Shown piece after piece: positions 26,537 to 39,770 of a stretch of DNA of 64,000 nt (position 1 is its first letter; each line of letters opens with the position of its first letter). Below the pieces are notes generated by a model that did no database searches, had not been told where the DNA came from, and worked only from the letters and a program-made list of their open reading frames with translations. The position numbers and the translations under genes are program-made. This DNA is from Microcebus murinus (Eukaryota; Chordata; Mammalia; Primates; Cheirogaleidae), in NCBI RefSeq assembly GCF_040939455.1, contig NC_134122.1, positions 27,745,501 to 27,809,500 of the forward strand, in the 5' to 3' direction.

Positions 26537-26685
26537 TTATTGAGAGAAAGAGTGGATCTAAGAAATAAATTCTAAAGAGCTTCTTGGTCTTTTCCACAAA
26601 GGGATCTTGTGGGTTGTTGAGGGAATCGATGTTCACTCCAAATGATGTGCCCGTGATGACATCCATGCTGTAGGCCCCAAAGATG
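26537..26685 (-). pseudogene. CYP3A: CYP3A exon 7
   Basis: 149 bases between acceptor CTCTACTCAG and donor GTATGTGG. It encodes [20 protein letters not shown], then [20 protein letters not shown] and LDPLFLSI. No internal break. The next exons in the gene (8 and 9, expected 128 and 67 bases) are not found before exon 10. Confidence 0.94.
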
Positions 26686-27819
26686 CTGAGTAGAGAAAGA
26701 CATGGAAGATTGAAATGAGCACTGCTTCACCATTCTGCTAGTGCACATGCAGCAAGATGTGTGTGTAAATCTGTGTGAACTGTCAGCAGATGTCAAGAAC
26801 CATAGCCTTTCAGAACTACCTGCTGGATCATCTCCAATCCCACTCCCTCATGATGTGGTTATCATGTGCCAGTGATGCAGCTGGCCCTGTGCTGAGTGTG
26901 GTGGAGCCACTAAGTCAAGATAGTCCTACCTCTGAGCTCAAGGAGCTCAGGCACAGGAGGACAGCTATCCAAAGCCAGACAAACTACAGGAGAGTGTGTT
27001 GAGTGTGTATGACAAGAGGGGTGTAAACACCATGCTTCATCAGAACAAGAGTGGTATAACTAACTCATCCTAGGGACTCAAGAAAGGAGACGTTGCCTCA
27101 GCAGAGAGTCTATGCCAAGATCTGATTGATCTGGCACATTACAGAATATCAAGACCTGGTTCTGAGTCACCACGAGCATATTCTCTCCTCTACACTGTCT
27201 TCTAAGTCTCCTGAAAGGCCCATTTTCCCCAACTCCTATGATCTAGGATTGGCCTGTGGGTAGGAGCATTTCTGTAAAAGGTAAGAACTAAGAATGTTCC
27301 TAGATAAAAACAAATTGGATAACAAAATAATAGATCCCACTAAATTCATTGAGGGAGGGTCCATTATTGAGTGAGCACATGTCCCCAATCTGTGTAGGAC
27401 AGGCTCAGTGTACACCTGTCTTTCCTGCATAATTCAGAAATATGTCAGGTTAGACATTAAATGACAGGATTGCTCTAAACTTATCCTTTACAGGGCCCTC
27501 TCTCTTTTGAAATTGAAGAAAGGTGAAGTGGTGGGAAGGTTTAATATTTAGTAGTCATGGTACCCTCAGTAAAATCTGAAGAGATTGAAGTTCTCCCACA
27601 TTTTCCATTGTTAATCTTCTGCCCTGCCCCTGCCAGCACTCAGGTACCAAGCCATGTGACCTCCCCCCATTCCATACCCTCCGTGCCCAAAACTTTGGTA
27701 CAAGCATGTTTCTTCTTCCTAAGCTACATATTTTGTCTTCCAGTACATGTAAAGAACAATTAGTCAGATTAATTACTCATGGCTCTTTTGCACACTGGAG
27801 AAGACCCTTCCCCGTTTCT
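26686..27819 (-). other. CYP3A intron 6 (part)
   Basis: No gene is seen. Possible ancient MIR/L2 traces at about 26,860-26,960. Otherwise ordinary intron, up to the Alu. Confidence 0.5.
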
Positions 27820-28163
<344 letters not shown>

Positions 28164-28358
28164 GACCCCTCCCCATTTCTGCTGCCCTGCCTTCTCATGC
28201 AATCTGCCCCACCCCTGGAGGGTCCTTTGGAGTTGTAACACCACACCCCTGCTCTGTCTGCTCACAGGAATAACTTAACAGTGGGAACATCAGCTCCGAG
28301 GCAGGCAGCTAGAGGGTTCTATGACAGCTCAGAACCCTGAGACTGTGTTCCTACTTAC

Positions 28359-28449
28359 TCTTTCAAGGTGACAGAGTTGCCTTTCTCTGCTTCCTGCTTC
28401 AGGTTTCTCACCAACACATCTGCATACTGGCTTATGATGGGGAACATCT
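28359..28449 (-). pseudogene. CYP3A: CYP3A exon 6 with 2-bp frameshift
   Basis: Acceptor CATGCTTAG, donor GTAAGTAGG. It reads MFP then, in a shifted frame, [20 protein letters not shown] and VTLKE. The run of six C on this strand (28,439-28,444) is two bases longer than the family pattern. This makes the exon 91 rather than 89 bases and puts a TAA in frame three codons later. A clear disabling change independent of the exon 11 stop. Confidence 0.88.
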
Positions 28450-28705
28450 AAGCATGAAACACAACACTACACATAGTTAAATCTGTACACTCAAGTCCCA
28501 GGAGGACATGGTTTTCCCTAGCATGGAGTGGTAAATTGTATTTTATAATGAATTTTGTGATGTCTCTTCTGGACATAAAGATAAAAGGCCACTTTTAGGA
28601 AGCTCAATCTTAGTGGACTACCTCCTGGAAAGGGACCATAATGTTACTTTGTCCCTGTTCCCAGATTCATTCATTTCCTAAGTAGAAGTCCTTGTATTTT
28701 CTTAC

Positions 28706-28819
28706 CTCCTTCAGTTTTCCACTGGTGAAGGTTGGAGATAGCAATGCTCGTATTCTCTTCCATTCTTCATCTTCAGATATAGAGATGGCACTTTTCATAA
28801 ATCCCACTGGAACAAAAGG
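28706..28819 (-). pseudogene. CYP3A: CYP3A exon 5
   Basis: 114 bases between an acceptor ending CTCCAG and donor GTAAG. It encodes [20 protein letters not shown], then [18 protein letters not shown]. Intact; strongly CYP3A-like (C helix WKR region). Confidence 0.95.
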
Positions 28820-29454
28820 CTGGAGTTCAAATCAAAAACATTTTATCCTTTATAAGTTTGTGATCTCTACAGATATAAAAATGTATTAAACAGGCACCAC
28901 TTATATAACAAATATTAAGTGACTGTCTCTCAGGTGGCAGGTCCCATGCTAGTTGCTCATTGTATTATAGATTTATCCCAAATACCTACCCTCCTCTGAG
29001 CCTGTGTGTTTGTGTGTTGTCTGAGGTCTCCCAGCCACCTGGTGTGGTTTGCAGCCTCTAAATCTGAATCTCCTTTTAAATGCAAATGATTCCCTAGTGG
29101 GGAACAAGACTTGTACATCTTCCAGGGCTGTGCAGAGAAAAAAGGGACTGCTGACAGTTCACCAGGTAGCCTTGGCAGACTGTGGGTTGCATGAGACTAC
29201 TTCTATCTTTACATACAGTATTACATGAACAACTTTAAAAAGGAATACCTTGAGGTAGAAATTTTTTAAAAATTGTAGATAATACATGAAAGATTATGAA
29301 TGTATTTTGAAGAAATAATATAATTACTTGGACGTCCTGTTCTCTTAATTTTTTTTCACAGGGATACAGGGAAAAGAAGAGATAATTGTTTCCTATTTGG
29401 GGAATTGCTGTAAGTCCTCTGGAAGAAAAAATAAAGTGGTAGGTCTGAATCTAC
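28820..29454 (-). other. CYP3A intron 4 (part)
   Basis: No gene is seen. Ordinary intronic sequence. Confidence 0.5.
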
Positions 29455-30640
29455 ATGCTGTTCAGACTTACTATACAGCTACTGTAATCAAGAAAGTATG
29501 GTACTGGATGAGGGATAGATACAGTGATCAATGGAATAGAATAGACATTGAGAAATAGGCACACACAAAGAGGTCCAAATCATTTTTAATACACGTGTAA
29601 CAAGCAATTCAATGGAGGGAGGACAGCCTTTCCAAAATGGTGTTGGAAAAACTGGACAGCCATAGGCCACAAGAAATGGACCCAGAGCTAAACCTCATGC
29701 TTTATAGAAAAATTTCCAGAAAAATAGATCATAGACCTAACTGTAAAGCATCCAACTATACAACCTTTAGAAAAGGCCACAATAATATCGGAGGGCTGAG
29801 GAAGAAATTTCAGACTTGACACCAAATGTACCAATCATGAGAGAAAAAATTTATGAACTGGCCTACTCAAAGCTAAAAAATGGCCGGGCGCTGTGGCTCA
29901 CGCCTGTAATCCTAGCTCTTGGGAGGCCGAGGCGGGCGGATTGCTCAAGGTCAGGAGTTCAAAACCAGCCTGAGCAAGAGCGAGACCCCGTCTCTACTAT
30001 AAATAGAAAGAAATTAATTGGCCAACTGATATATATATAAAAAATTAGCCGGGCATGGTGGCGCATGCCTGTAGTCCCAGCTACCCGGGAGGCTGAGGCA
30101 GAAGGATCACTCGAGCCCAGGAGTTTGAGGTTGCTGTGAGCTAGGCTGACGCCACGGCACTCACTCTAGCCTGGGCAACAAAGCGAGACTCTGTCTCAAA
30201 AAAAAAAAAAAAAAAAAAAAGCTAAAAAATGTTTGCTGTGATACAAGCTCTGCTAAGAGAAAAAGACAAGCTACACATCATGACTGTAGAAGAACAGCAG
30301 CAGTGACACTCATGGTGATGGAGGTCTTCTGTGTCATCATCGTGCTGGTGGTTACGCAAATCTATGAATGTGATAAAGTTGCATAGAGCTACACATACAC
30401 ATCCACAAAGATGGGGCAACATAATACTTAGGAAATCTGAAAAATCTCTGTGGATAAAATCAATGTCAATTTCCTGTAACTATAGTGATAGGAGTATACT
30501 AGGTTTATACCGATGCAAAATGTTACCATTGGGGGACACAGGATGAAGTGTACATGGAAACTCCCTGTACCATTTTTTGACAACTTCCTGTGAATCGACC
30601 AGTATTTCAAAATAAAAATTTAATAAATAAAAATATAAAG
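29455..30640 (+). mobile_element. Old L1 fragment split by an Alu
   Basis: Plus-strand relic of ORF2 (aaagtatggtactggatgag, gatcaatggaatagaataga, ggaaaaactggacagccata) from about 29,455 to 29,871, continuing after the Alu. It ends in an old-style 3' region (caacttcctgtgaatcgacc, then aataaaaatttaataaataa) near 30,640. Much more diverged than the lemur-type L1s in this window. Confidence 0.7.
29882..30220 (+). mobile_element. Strepsirrhine Alu SINE
   Basis: Plus-strand dimeric Alu starting ggccgggcgctgtggctcac, with agaaattaattggccaac and an A run of about 23 at the end. Target duplication agctaaaaaatg before (29,871-29,882) and gctaaaaaatg after (30,221 on). One of the best-preserved Alus here. 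Confidence 0.96.
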
Positions 30641-30667
30641 CTATAAAGTTAAAACATGGATGCGTAC

Positions 30668-30767
30668 CTGCTGGTTTGTGAAGACAGAGTAACACTCTTT
30701 CACTAGCACTGTTTTGATCATGTTGGGATCCGTGATAGCTAACACAGGCCATTGACCTTCATACACC
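30668..30767 (-). pseudogene. CYP3A: CYP3A exon 4
   Basis: 100 bases between an acceptor ending CTGACACAG and donor GTACGC. It encodes [20 protein letters not shown], then [13 protein letters not shown]. Intact. Confidence 0.95.
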
Positions 30768-32311
30768 CTGTGTCAGGACAACAAAGCTGATTAGACTCTA
30801 CAAGCCTAATTCTGCAGCTGCAGCCACACCCAGGAATCCAGACTTTGATCCTGACATTACATAATCCACACTCCAGTTGTACCATACACAGCAACATTAG
30901 GTCCTAGTTCAAGTTAGAGTAGGACACACAGCAAGGTTCTGACCACAGAAGCCCCTGGAGTCTTCACAGAATGAAGGGAAATGTGGCTTAAGTGGGGAAG
31001 ACACATTTAAATACAAAATAGCTCTTCTACAAGATCATGGTGAGAAATAACAGGAAATCTTTTGTTCTGAGGTACTATGGAAGAGGGGAAACCTTCTCCC
31101 ACTTGCTTGTAGTGTACACAGGATCACATGTATTCTGTGGCTCTCACCAAGCCCCCAGCAGCTTTGAAAAGGAAACAGCTGCTGCAGATGGATGAGGTCA
31201 TCCTCAAAATCATGAAGTCGATTAGCCCACTGGGGAACATGGTGGTCTAATATATTCCATATCTCTTCTCCAAAGTTAATAGAATGGAGTAGACAAAGAA
31301 AAACTTGAATATACTTCTCTTGAAAAGTTTTCACTTAAATTTAAAAAACAACACAAAGAAAGCTCCACACTTGCAAAGAAAGGGAAAAAAACAGATTATG
31401 AATTATTTTCCAATATGTTCATCTCTATCTTCCAGCTCTTCTTTGAAAAGCATGTATTAAATGCAAAAATTTAATTTAAGAATTTGGCTTTATTGAAAAA
31501 TGAATAACTGTGGGAGAGAGTTAATACCATGCATTTATGAGCACATGTTAGAGCAGTCTGAAATGATGCCCTTCGTGCAATTGAAGGTAACCTAAGGTAG
31601 GAAAAAAGGAGAAGAGGTGAAAAGTCAGACACTGGACAAAATGTGATGCTGGGAGTCCCTGGGCCATCAAGCCTTGAGAAAAGTGGTCACCTGCAACGTT
31701 CTCAGCTTCATTGAGACTGCAGACCTCAATACCTGGTGACCTATGGAATTCTTGGTGGGATAAGTCTCAAATAGCTTTTCAGTAGAGAGTGTGAATGTTT
31801 TCAGAAACAAAACGGAACCACACTGATGTTATAAAAATAAATAAAAACTTACAGATCCTGGTAAGCTTATGAAGAGAGTATTCTCATGCTTCCATGGCAA
31901 AAACCAAAACTGTCACAAAATAGTCTACAGAAAGCACACCTTGCACAAAGAGCATAGTATGGTTAGAGTAAAAGTACTTCAGGGAGGACATCTGCTCAGT
32001 AACTGCCTGTCCAACCTCAGACTGGTGATCCCTTTTTATTGATCTTTGTAGCTATAGATAATGTTTTCAAAATAGTTCTGTTATCCTGCTCAGTTTTCCC
32101 TTTAACAACCTTTTTCTTCCTTTACTTCCCTGAATAGGCACATAGTTTGCATAGCATGCACATTTCCATTGGAATGCTTTACTCCCAAATAAATATATTT
32201 TTCCTTTCAGAGAGCCTCTCTCTGTTTTGTCGGTTGACAGCGGCTTCATCCCAAGAGACTCTGGGCTGAGATTGTGCTTCGTATGTGGGGTGTATCATCC
32301 AGAACACTCAC
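30768..32311 (-). other. CYP3A intron 3
   Basis: About 1.5 kb without a recognised gene or young repeat. Confidence 0.5.
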
Positions 32312-32364
32312 CCCCACACGTTCCCATACTTTTTATAACATTCTTCATCAAATTTCCAAAATCT
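32312..32364 (-). pseudogene. CYP3A: CYP3A exon 3
   Basis: 53 bases between acceptor CTCTTCCCAG and donor GTGAGTG. It encodes RFWKFDEECYKKYGNVWG across the junction to exon 4. Intact. Confidence 0.92.
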
Positions 32365-33454
32365 CTGGGAAGAGAAACAAAATAAAATACAATTGTTATT
32401 TTAAATATACTCAATCCTCCCTCTAATGGGGCAAAAAAAAGTGAAACCTGAAGACATCAGGGTATGTTTCACTGGAAGTTAGAGGAAACCTTTTGTTCAG
32501 AGATGTTCAGGGGAATGGGGGGATATAGAGGAAATAATTGCAATGGATGATTTAATGTCACTCTTGAATTTTCTCCAAATATTGTAGATACAGAATGATT
32601 TACCCTTGTTTATCAATACTATACAACTCCTCATATTTCTGAAGTGTTTTTGCACATGCACGTATTCTTTCTAATGTCTCATAACCTTCTGAATGATCAC
32701 CCCCATGGGCATGTGAGGAAACTGAGGCTGAGGGAGAGTGAGCAAGTGTCTAGGGAGATGCACATTCTTTCATCTCATTCAGCATCCTTTTCATTTATCT
32801 GAGGAACTTTCTCTAGAATTCAAGTGGAATTGGTAAGTCAAGGACATCAAGAACCTCTTTGGTCTACAGATTTATCTCAGTCTAAGGCATGTTGAGTGAG
32901 AAAATCAGTAACGAGTGACTGAGGAAATGGCAAAATGTCCTTGCCTCCTGTTGTCCAATTGAAAATGGAAAAGATCAGGAAATGCAGCTTCTTCACATAG
33001 GACAAATTACTACACTTGCTGCAAGTCCTCACTTCTGCAGCTTAAAAACTAATCTTCCTGGTGCTATGTTTCAGTTGTGATATTATCACTGAGTGAAAGA
33101 ATGTCCCACAAATATGGATCTTGGGATACACTTAGTAAAGCATTGATCTGAGCAAGGTGAACAGTGTATTATGGCTTTTGCAGAGGGAAAAATATGGAAT
33201 CTTAGGCTGTATTTAGGCAAGAAATACTTGAGTTGGGAGAATTAGAATCTGAGCAAGAAGCCTGAGGTGTGTGGGAAATGAAATCGGGGCCAGAGACCAG
33301 CCTGTACACAGGCTTTGCTGGTCACCTCATGGGTGTGAGCTGATGACTTTATGTTCAGGGGCCAGGCCCTGGGTGAAGAATTAGCCCCAGTGGCTTGCCC
33401 AAAACTCACAGTTCTCATCACACTTATAGTACAATTAATTTAAATTCTTGGTAA
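32365..33454 (-). other. CYP3A intron 2 (part)
   Basis: No gene is seen. Ordinary intronic sequence up to an old Alu. Confidence 0.5.
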
Positions 33455-33731
33455 TTTTTTTTTTTCATACAATGTCTTGCTCTGTTGCCCTCACTAAAGT
33501 GTGGTGGTGTCAACCTAGCTCACAGCAACCTGAAATTCCAGGACTCAAGAAATCCTATTCCCTCAGCATCCCTCATAGCTGGGACTACAGGAGCACACCA
33601 CCATGCCTGGCTAATTTTTTTCTATTTTTCACTTTTGCTCACACTAGTCTCGAAATCCTGACCTCAACGGACCCTCCAACCTAGCCTCTCAGAGTGCTGG
33701 GATTATGAGTCTGATACACCAGGCCCGACCA
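33455..33731 (-). mobile_element. Older, diverged Alu-type SINE
   Basis: Minus-strand Alu-like dimer (tcttgctctgttgccctcac, ctcatagctgggactacagg, cagagtgctgggattatgag) with many changes and a shortened middle. It lacks the clear strepsirrhine middle segment, so it is probably an older insertion. Confidence 0.85.
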
Positions 33732-34525
33732 ATTCTTCAGAATTTTGTCAACTCATCTCCTTTCTACACATTTTGCAAACATGAGTCTGCTTTTTTTAAA
33801 ACAAAACAAAACAAAACAAAGTTCATTTCATGCCTAAATATCTGAAGTCAATGGACAACCAACACCTTGTCTCAGTTATATCCACTCCCTGCTCAGACTC
33901 ACCCAGAGGGTGCCCCCTTCAAGGAAAAGAAACAAAGGAGAACCTCTTGTTCTGCCTGGTAAAGTTCCAAAATATACCATGGAAAGCAAAATCTAGGGTA
34001 CAACTATGAAGTACCCAGAGTGAATTTAGCAGTTCTTGAGATAATTCAAGTAGGTGCAAATTACTCCATGAATACAAGGGCTGAAGTTTCCAAGCTGTGC
34101 AGAAGTAAGGGAAACAAGGCTACTCAATTGCTCTTGCTAAACAAGAAAGTTTGAAAATGAAGCACACAGCTTAATGAGCTACTACTGAGGGTCTCCCTTC
34201 CTGCATTTCTCCTAATAGTAAGTATGACTGTACCTCCCTGTGAATATACACTAGACAAAAAGACTTTGCTACCAAAGTCTCAACATGAAGCCCTGAACAT
34301 TAGGTCTAGGACTGACTGTTCAGAGATCTGGGCTGTTCAGCTGAGCCCAACCTGAGGCTCCCAAGAGAAGATAACAGACCCCTAGGGTGAACCTGGCTAT
34401 CCCCTGGGGTATATACATCATTTCTGAAGCGTCAAACATCAGAAAGGAGGGACATTTTTTCCCAATGGAATAAGCTGTTGTTTGCAATCATAAGAAGCAA
34501 AAGAGAGAGTTAAAAAAAACCCCAG
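33732..34525 (-). other. CYP3A intron 2 (rest)
   Basis: No gene is seen. A short (aaaac)n run lies at about 33,800-33,820. Confidence 0.5.
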
Positions 34526-34619
34526 TTTGCAGTAAGATAGAACATGTTCCACAACAGGCAAAGGTGTGGGCCCAGGAATTCTCAGCTTCTTAAACAGTCC
34601 ATGTGAATGAGTCTTATAT
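34526..34619 (-). pseudogene. CYP3A: CYP3A exon 2, donor site lost
   Basis: 94 bases after the acceptor TTTATAG. It encodes [20 protein letters not shown], then [11 protein letters not shown]: the proline-rich hinge after the membrane anchor (PGPTPLP). The usual FLGN after it is replaced by VVEH. The exon ends CTGCAAA followed by CTGGGG, not a GT donor. Confidence 0.9.
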
Positions 34620-35259
34620 CTATAAAGTGAAAGAGAAAGCCAAGTAACAGGGATTGTGGTTTTATAGATATGGGAGCTTTCCTGTCACTGACTAAGGAAC
34701 TGCAGTGGCCAATACAGAGAAGTCCTGCCTAGCCAATACCTAACATCTGCAACACCAACAGCAACATTCACCCATCATCTTCTTTCCTACCTCCTGAAAG
34801 TCAGAATGATCAGCTTAAAGGAACTGAAATCTTTAGGGTTCTAATCCTGGTATGAATGCTTTATAAATGTCCCCCAGATTGAATGCTCCTTGAGTGGTTC
34901 AGACTGGAATTCTTCCAGGGTTTTCATTCTCTTATATCCATCATTTAGTAAATTAGCTCTTCTATGATTTGGAAATTCTAGTTCTCATAGAAAAGGTGCA
35001 AATTATTTTTTTTCTGCTCTGATGATGTGTTTTTGTGTGAGTGCATGCGCTCAATCACAGAAGGTCACCAATAGTCTATGGTGACACTGCTCTTATAGTT
35101 GGCTCTGACGGTTATACTTTCCCTTCCCTCTAAAATCTGACCCTGTTTTCAGATCTGGCTCTTTGTAACACTGCCTTCATAGGAGGTCTTAGAGGAGTCA
35201 CAGTGTTCTTATTTTTATGGAATGACAACAGTGTTCAAAGCTTCCACTGGACATGTAGA
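34620..35259 (-). other. CYP3A intron 1 (part); no exon 1 seen
   Basis: I searched for the signal-anchor exon (about 71 coding bases starting MALIP in the family) here and at 42,129-43,035, and did not find it. Confidence 0.5.
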
Positions 35260-38200
35260 AAAGTGAGCACTTGGAGGAGAGAAAAATAGTGGAGTAAAGG
35301 TAACCCTCGGATTCTTGCTCCCAGAGAAAGAGGCATAGATCTTGGTCTCCCACACATGAGTGGATCTCTCCCCCACAAGAAGAGCATTGTGAATCAGCAG
35401 AAGTTCAGCATGTGACCCTCAAAAATGGACAAAACCAGGTGAACGGGAGATAAGATCGTGTTTCCTGGACAGTGCAAAACAAACAATAGGGCATAGAGTG
35501 TGGGAGGGCACTGGCCTACCAGGCCGGAGAGTGAAGTGTGATCAGACCCACAGGAGAACTTATTGCTTCCCTATTGACCTCCACAACCACTCAGCCAGGG
35601 ATCTGCCTGAAGTTGGTGCAAAATTGTGGCAGGAGTAGTGGGTGCTGTAGAGTGGTCATTAATGGAAAGCACCATGAACTCCCGGAGCTCCGTGCTAGGA
35701 CGGCACCAAGTGGGGAGGAAACCATTCTGATCTGCTAGGGGAGGCAGTTAGATATCTTGCCTCTGGTAACCAGTGGGGCCAGTCCTACAGAGGTGATCAC
35801 TAAGTCAGGGACTCTAAGCTGGAACCACCTCAGGGTGACTAGGACTCAGGCGAATAGGCCAGCCCAGGGTCGGCCAGTAAGAGCATGAGAGCTATGGCTG
35901 AACAGGCGTGAGTCGGTGGGAAGGGGGCATAAAGGAGGCAACGGGGCTTCCTAATGACCCAGCTCCCCAATCTGGCACCTGCCATTTCCTGAACAGTCGC
36001 CCCCTAGTGCTGGTACTCTGCAAGTGGGCAGGTGGTCACCACTGTGGGGATCCACAGCCCAGCCACCATGGTGTGATATGGTGTGGCAGGCAGATCCCCT
36101 CCCCCACCCCACAGACTGTCCTGAGAAATTCTGCCCTTATACAATCTATGATCAACTAGCCAGTCCTGCCTTGATCAAGGAACTGTAAACTCTAGTACTG
36201 AGAAGTCTAATGCCAAGGGGAGTTACAGCCACTGGGGTGCCTGGGTGTAGGGCAGACCAGGGTGCTACCTCCTCCCCCTATCCTGCATCTTTCGAGCCAA
36301 AAGCAGTAGGCTCTACCCCTAGAGACAGGATGAGACAAGAAAAGCCACTGTTTTCCTGATCTAGGGTGAATCTGCTGGGCCTTGGCACAGATCAATAGCT
36401 GATAGCCTAATGACTTTGCTATCCAGAACAGTTTAGGTCACCCAGTCGATCAAAACGCTGGGGCTGGATCTCCTCCCCAGGTCAGCTGCCCATAGTCAGG
36501 GCCATGGTCAAGGAACAAATCCCCTGCAAGTGGCTACAATAGACTCCACAAAGAACCCCTCCCATCAGGGGTAGCCTCCCAAGTGTGGTGGAAGAGCTCC
36601 CTCCAGTGGCAGATCAAGAAAACATAGAAGGGAGGATGCCCAGGTTGCCTCCTTCATATATCACCCACAGAAATAGTGCATACATAGAGTCTGTTACCTA
36701 TCATATGAAAAAACAACAGATGATCCAGATGGAGAGGGCTCAGCGAAAGAATTCTGGAACTATGAAGAATCAAATGGAAAACACTGCCCCAAAGAGATAC
36801 ACCAGCTCTCACACAATGGATATTAACCAAACTCAAAACACTAAAGTGACAGAATTTCAAAATTGGATTGTAAGAAAGCTCAATGATATGCAAGAAAAAA
36901 TAGATAACCAACACAAAGAAAGCACACACAAAAATCCAGTACTTGGAAGAAAAATTCTCTAAGGAAATAGAGATCTTAAAGAAAAATCAATCCAATCTCC
37001 TGGAAATAAAGAATATATTCAGGGAACAACAAAACACAGTGGAAAGCCTCAAAAATAGGGTGGACCAAACAGAAGAAAGAATCTCAGAGATTGAAGATAA
37101 CACCTTCAAATGAAATAAATTAATCACAGAGATAGAGCAGAAAAATAAGAGACATGAGTAAAGCTTACAAGAATTGTGGGATTATATGAAGAAATATAAC
37201 CTGAGGCTCTTCTGGATTCCAGAAGGGGAGGAAGAAAAAACTCAAGGGTTGGATAAGCTATTTGAAGATATAATTGAGGAAAATTTCCCAGGTCTTGCTA
37301 AAAAGCTAGACATCCAAGTACAAGAAGCTCAAAGGACCCCTGGGAATACAATGCAAACAGAGAGGAAACACGGCAACACATAGTCATCAGACTGACCAAA
37401 ATATCAATAAAATAGACCCTTCTACAAACTGTAAGGCCAAAGAAGCAGGTTACATACAAAGGATTCTAGTAATGCCAGACTTCTCTACTGAAACCTTATA
37501 AGCAAGGAGACACTGGGGCCCCATTCTCACTCTTCTGAAACAAAATAATGCCCAGCCTAGAAGCTTGTACCCCGCCAAACTAAGTTTTATGTATGAAGGA
37601 GAAATAAAGACATTCCCAGATAAGCCAAGACTGAGGGAATGCACCAAGATAAGATCAGCCCTACAAGAAGTACTCAAAACAGTGTTACACACGGATCAGC
37701 ATAATAATACTCATGAACGTAAAAACACTCAAAACCTAAAGATTAAAGGGAAGATATCACAATAGCTCAAGAGAGAAAACAAAGCAACAATGTCCAACCC
37801 AACAGAATGAACAGTAATCTGCTCTAACTATCAGTTCTCTCAATAAATGTGAATAGCTTTTAACTCCCCACTCAAGAGACATATGCTGGCTGAATGGACA
37901 AAAAATACAAGCCAAGTATATTCTGTCTTCGGGAAACACACCTAACATGCAAGGATGCATATAGACTAAAAGAAAAGGGGTGGAGATCAGTATTTCAAGC
38001 AAGCGGAAGCCTAAAGAAGGCTGGCATGGCAGTTCTGATTTCAGATAACTTAGTTTTCAAACCAAAAAAAGTAGTGAAAGACAAAGAGGGTCATAATATA
38101 ATGGTGAAGGGTACAGTTCAACAAAAAGATATAACAATTTAAAATATATATGCACCCAACTTAGGTGCATCCAGATTCATAAAGCAAATCTTACTGAATC

Positions 38201-39689
38201 TAAGCAAATTGATAAACAGCAACCCCATAACAGCTGAAGATTTCAACACCCCACTGACTGCACAGGACAGATCCTCCAAACAGAAAATTAATAAAGAAAC
38301 AATGGACCTAAACAAAACTCTAGAACAATTGGGTCTGACTGACATTTACAGGACATTTTATCCCAAATCCACTGAATATATGTTCTTCTCATCAGCTCAT
38401 GGGACATTCTCTAAGATTGATCATATCCTGGGACACAAAGCAAGTCTCAAAAAATTTAAAAAAATAGAAAGTATACCCTATATCTTCTCAGATCACAGTA
38501 GAATAAAAGTAGAAATCAACCCTAACAGAAACTCACATTTCTACACAAAAATGTGGAAATTAAACAACCTTCTGCTAAATGATTATGTCATAAATGAGGA
38601 AATCAAGATGGAAATTAAAAAATTCTTTGAACTTAATGACAATGGAGAGACAAATAATCAAAACCTCTGGGACACAGCTAAAGCAGTACTGAGAGGAAAG
38701 TTTATTTCCATAAATACCTATATCCAAAAGTCAGAAAGATCACATAGACAGTTTAATGAATCGACTCAAAGAGCTGGAAAAAGAAGAACAGACCACTCCC
38801 AAATTAAGCAGAAGAAGTGAAATTAACAAGATCAAATCAGAACTAAATGAAATTGACAACAGGGAAACTATACAGAAAATTAATAAAACAAAAAGTTGTT
38901 CTTTGAAAAACTAAGTAATATTGACACACCTTTGGCTAGGCTAATGAAAAGCAGAAAAGAGAAATCTCTAATAAGCTCCATCAGGAACAAAAAAGGAGGT
39001 ATAACAACCGATCCCACAGAGATACAAGATATAATCTATGAATACTACAAAAGACTTTATGCACACAAAATGGAAAATGAGGAGGAAATGGACACATTTT
39101 TAGAAACTCACAGCCTCCCTAGGTTCAACCAGGAAGAAATAGAAGTCCTGAACAGACCAATATCAAGAGCTGAAATAGAAACAGCAATTTAAAAGCTTCC
39201 TAAAAAGAAAAGTCTCAGCCCAGATGGTTTCACACCTGAATTTTACCACACTTACAAAGAAGAGCTGGTGCCTATCCTGCAGAAATTATTCCTCAACACT
39301 GAAAAGGATGGAATCCTTCCAGAGTCATTTTACCAAGCCAACATTACTTTAATTCCCAAACCAGGAAAGGATGCAACAAAGAAAGAAAACTACAGACCAA
39401 TATCCTTTATGAATATAGATGCAAAAATTCTCAACAAAATCATAGCTAACCAAATCCAGGTGTTTATTAAGAAAATAATCCATCATGACCAAGTTGCTTC
39501 ATCCCAGGGATGCAGGGATGGTTCAACATACGCAAATCTATAAATGTAATTCACCACATAAACAGAAGCAAAAATAAAGACCATATGATCCTCTCAATAG
39601 ATGCAGAAAGAGCATTTGACAAAATTCAACACCCTTTCATGATACGAACACTTAATAAAATAAGCATAGAAGGGGCATACCTAAAAATG

Positions 39690-39770
39690 AGCCATATATG
39701 ACATACAAACTGTATATATGTGTATAAACATATATATGTGTCATATATATGTCATATATATGACACACCC
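39690..39770. repeat. AT-rich palindromic expansion inside L1 ORF2
   Basis: A stretch of tatatatg/catatata units (gccatatatgacatac ... catatatatgacacaccc) replaces a site that is a plain catatatgacacaccc in the other L1 at about 23,750. An expanded, hairpin-prone microsatellite. Confidence 0.8.
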
